In this document: positions 40,273 to 42,639 of the stretch, piece after piece
How the letters are laid out: every line of letters starts with the position of its first letter
Numbering within the stretch: the first letter of the stretch is position 1
Origin: Nocardia vaccinii NBRC 15922
GTDB taxonomy: Bacteria; Actinomycetota; Actinomycetes; Mycobacteriales; Mycobacteriaceae
DNA: 42,639 nucleotides
Assembly: GCF_001613305.1 (NCBI RefSeq)
Contig: NZ_BDCC01000084.1
Coordinates: forward strand, 1 to 42,639
Reading direction: 5' to 3'
Notes under the pieces: generated by a model
Databases searched by the model: none
What the model saw: the letters and a program-made list of their open reading frames with translations, nothing else
Told to the model about the DNA's origin: nothing
Made by a program: the position numbers and the translations under genes

Positions 40273-42639
40273 ATGATGGCAACCACCCAGCGGACGGTCC
40301 GTGTGAGCCGATTCCGGGACGACCCGACCGATCTCGAGGCGGTGTACTTCAGGTGGATCCAGCCGGGCGCCGCCGCACCCGCGATCACCGACCGCGCCGA
40401 ACGGATTTTCCGCCACCACCTCGAACTCGCCGCACTGCGCCGGCCCGGTGTCGCGCTGGCCCGCCTCTATCGATTCGCGGATGGTAGTGAGCTCGGTCCG
40501 GCGATCCAGATCGTCAATGACGATATGCCGATGCTGGTCGATACGGTCACCTCGGCGCTGCGTCGTCTGGGTGTCGTCATCGCCGAAATCGTACATCCGG
40601 TATTCGACGTCGCTCGCGACAGCGCGGGCCGGTTGCAGGGAGTGTGGCCGCGCGAGGCGGAAGGATGGCCGGATGTGCGCGGCCGAACCACCGCCGAGTC
40701 CTGGATCCACGTGCAGTTGAGTCCGGCGACGGACAACCGGTCGCTGGACGGCCTCGAACGGGTACTGCTCCCGCAACTCGACGAACTGCGCCGGGTGAAC
40801 GAGGACTCGTCGGCGATGCTGGACCGCATGACCACGGTGGCCGATCGCCTCGACCGGGCGGCGCGCTCGGTTGGGGACGCCGTGCCCGGCGAGTACACTC
40901 GGCTGCTGCGCTGGCTCGCCGACGGCCACTTCAGTGTCCTCGGATACGGCTACTACCCGCTCACGCGGACCGGGTCCGATGCCGAACCGGTCCAGCTCAC
41001 CGGCACCGGTCTCGGTGTGCTGCGAGACGGGGTCGGGGTTCCCGGTGTGCGGGCAGCTGGTCCGGCGCTGCAGCTGACCGCTGGTTCGGTCGCCTCGGCG
41101 GTGCCCGGCGCCTCGGATCTGTGTTTCGTCAGTGTGGAAGATTCGGGTGCGGAACCGGGTTCGAGCGTTGCGGGTACCCATGTATTCGCCGGAACGTTCA
41201 CCGTCACCGGATCACACGAGGACATCCTCGACATCCCGGTGATCTCGCGGCGGGTACATCAGGTCATCGAATGGGCGGGGCTGGACCTGACCTCGTTCTC
41301 CGGCCGGGCGATGCTCGAGATGTTGCAGACCTTTCCGCGCGTCGAACTGTTCGCCACCGATGCCCGCCGGTTGTTCGAAACTGTCTCGGCCGTCATGAAT
41401 GTCGGGTTGCGGCGTCAGGTGCGCTTGTTCCTGCGCCGCGACGACCGCAGCAGTGCCGTGCACTGCCTGGTCTATCTGCCGCGCGACCGGTACTCCACCG
41501 ATGTTCGGCTGCGCATGCAGGAGGTGCTGGCGGCCGAATTCGGCGGCGAGCACCTCGCCCATTCCGCGCGCGTCACCGAATCGGACGTCGCCGCAATCTA
41601 TTTCACGGTGCATCGGGATCATCCAGCCCCGGCGGTCGATCTGTCCGAGACCAACCGCGATCGGATCCAGGAGCTGCTGGTCGCGACCACCCGAACCTGG
41701 GCCGACCGGCTGGCCGCCGAGGCGGCGAGTTCGCCGGAGCTGGACGTGGCCGTGGCGCAGCGCTGTGCGGATGCCTTTCCGCCGAGCTATCAGCAGGAAT
41801 ACGAACCGGCCCGGGCGTTGCGAGATCTGCGGAGGCTGACCTCGCTCGCGGACGGCTCCGTCGCGTCGCATCTGTATCGCGACCCCGAATCCCCCTCGGG
41901 CGATTGGCGTTTCACGCTGTACGTCGCGGGTTCGGAGGTATCGCTGAGCCGGGTCCTGCCGCTGCTGCACAGTCTCGGCATGGAGGTTCTCGACGAACGC
42001 CCGTACCGGATCGAACTGCCCGGCCACACGAGCCGGTGGATCTACGATTTCGGGCTCCGGGCTCCGGCGACGCTGCTGCGCGCGGCCACCGATCCGGATC
42101 TCGAACTCGAGCTCACCCGGTCGGGCCTCTCCGAGGAATCTGCCGAAGGCACTGTGCGCCAACGTTTCTGCGATGCCGTCGCGGCTATGTGGCTCGGTCG
42201 TGCGGAGGTCGATCGGCTCAACGAACTCGTCCTGCGCGCGGGGCTGGACTGGCGTCGGGTCGCCGTTCTGCGGGCCTACGCGAAATATCTGCAGCAGGCC
42301 GGATTCGCATACACCTTCGCGAACATCACCCGCGTGCTGCTGAGTCATCCGGCCGCGGCCGGATGGTTCACCGAATTGTTCTACGCCCGTTTCGATCCCG
42401 ACGGCGTGCCCGAGACGACCTCGGCCCGCGCGGAGGCGGTGTCGGCGCATCTGCGCGATGCCATCGATGCCGTCGTCAGCCTGGACACCGACCGCATTCT
42501 GCGAGCGATCCTCGGCCTGATCACGTCGACCTTGCGCACCAACTACTTCCGCCGGGATGCGGACGGCCGGCCGCGGCCGCAGTTGTCGTTCAAATTGGAT
42601 CCGCGAAAGATCGCCGAATTGCCCGAGCCGCGGCCGCGG
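40273..42639 (+). CDS. gdh: Large NAD-dependent glutamate dehydrogenase (N-terminal half)
   Basis: 789 codons are open from ATG 40273 to the window edge; GTG 40270, six bases after AGGAGG (40258-40263), is an equally good start. The visible part matches the N-terminal regulatory half of the ~180-kDa NAD-GDH family. Signatures include a H-H-L-E-L region, V-N-D-D-M-P-M-L-V-D-T-V, E-S-W-I-H-V-Q-L, L-L-R-W-L-A-D-G-H-F-S-V-L-G-Y, and R-D-R-Y-S-T-D-V-R. The catalytic Rossmann domain lies beyond the window. The enzyme converts glutamate to 2-oxoglutarate and ammonia. Mycobacterial homologues of this type are inhibited by unphosphorylated GarA. It is metabolically unrelated to ESX and marks the end of the locus. 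Confidence 0.93.
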   Translation, partial: MMATTQRTVRVSRFRDDPTDLEAVYFRWIQPGAAAPAITDRAERIFRHHLELAALRRPGVALARLYRFADGSELGPAIQIVNDDMPMLVDTVTSALRRLGVVIAEIVHPVFDVARDSAGRLQGVWPREAEGWPDVRGRTTAESWIHVQLSPATDNRSLDGLERVLLPQLDELRRVNEDSSAMLDRMTTVADRLDRAARSVGDAVPGEYTRLLRWLADGHFSVLGYGYYPLTRTGSDAEPVQLTGTGLGVLRDGVGVPGVRAAGPALQLTAGSVASAVPGASDLCFVSVEDSGAEPGSSVAGTHVFAGTFTVTGSHEDILDIPVISRRVHQVIEWAGLDLTSFSGRAMLEMLQTFPRVELFATDARRLFETVSAVMNVGLRRQVRLFLRRDDRSSAVHCLVYLPRDRYSTDVRLRMQEVLAAEFGGEHLAHSARVTESDVAAIYFTVHRDHPAPAVDLSETNRDRIQELLVATTRTWADRLAAEAASSPELDVAVAQRCADAFPPSYQQEYEPARALRDLRRLTSLADGSVASHLYRDPESPSGDWRFTLYVAGSEVSLSRVLPLLHSLGMEVLDERPYRIELPGHTSRWIYDFGLRAPATLLRAATDPDLELELTRSGLSEESAEGTVRQRFCDAVAAMWLGRAEVDRLNELVLRAGLDWRRVAVLRAYAKYLQQAGFAYTFANITRVLLSHPAAAGWFTELFYARFDPDGVPETTSARAEAVSAHLRDAIDAVVSLDTDRILRAILGLITSTLRTNYFRRDADGRPRPQLSFKLDPRKIAELPEPRPR

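Overview
The window is high-GC actinobacterial DNA, most likely Nocardia or a close mycolic-acid-containing relative. GC-rich third codon positions, GTG/TTG starts, a complete type VII secretion (ESX) core locus with PE, PPE and EspG genes, and the start of a large NAD-dependent glutamate dehydrogenase all point there. No rRNA, tRNA, CRISPR array, integrase or insertion sequence was seen.

Layout. (1) Positions 1-321: start of a Ser/Thr/Pro-rich gene on the minus strand, truncated by the window edge. (2) 439-8166: first substrate cassette, with two possible leader ORFs, a coiled-coil secreted protein, an EspB-like PE-PPE fusion, an EspL/YbaB-like protein, two unknowns, an EspC-like protein and a large protein whose C-terminal domain recurs downstream. 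(3) 8256-10893: second cassette with paralogues of the first; here the EspC-like domain and the large C-terminal domain are fused in one protein. (4) 10983-17176: glyco-type cassette. A small EspC-like protein, a bulb-lectin-domain protein and a two-domain glycosyltransferase on the plus strand converge on a second glycosyltransferase and a mucin-like Thr/Ser-repeat protein on the minus strand. (5) 17366-20228: NlpC/P60 hydrolase and a CpnT-type N-domain protein without a toxin domain. (6) 20229-20737: a non-coding stretch with three strong hairpins and two shared sequence elements. (7) 20738-38233: the ESX core, eccA-eccB-eccC-PE-PPE-esx-esx-espG-ParA-like ATPase-eccD-mycP-eccE, then a small HTH regulator. 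Many genes overlap by 1-4 bases. (8) 38303-40140: two single-span membrane proteins (discoidin-like and zinc-ribbon). (9) 40273-end: NAD-glutamate dehydrogenase, truncated.

How it works together. EccB/C/D/E with MycP form the inner-membrane secretion machine. EccA and EspG handle chaperoning, and the PE/PPE and Esx pairs are core substrates. The 5' accessory genes look like a dedicated substrate set carrying WXG100-like or PE-like helical N-domains, several ending in YxxxD. The core order matches mycobacterial ESX-2 apart from the position of eccA, while the EspB, EspL and EspC-like genes recall ESX-1.

The strongest new signal is regulatory. A 16-bp palindrome, TTCCCA-N4-TGGGAA, sits exactly five bases before a -10-like hexamer upstream of five separate substrate operons. 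Degenerate copies lie near eccA, the discoidin-like gene and gdh. The second notable theme is a lectin, two glycosyltransferases and a Thr/Ser-rich repeat substrate embedded in an ESX locus, which suggests a glycan-modified or glycan-binding branch of type VII secretion.
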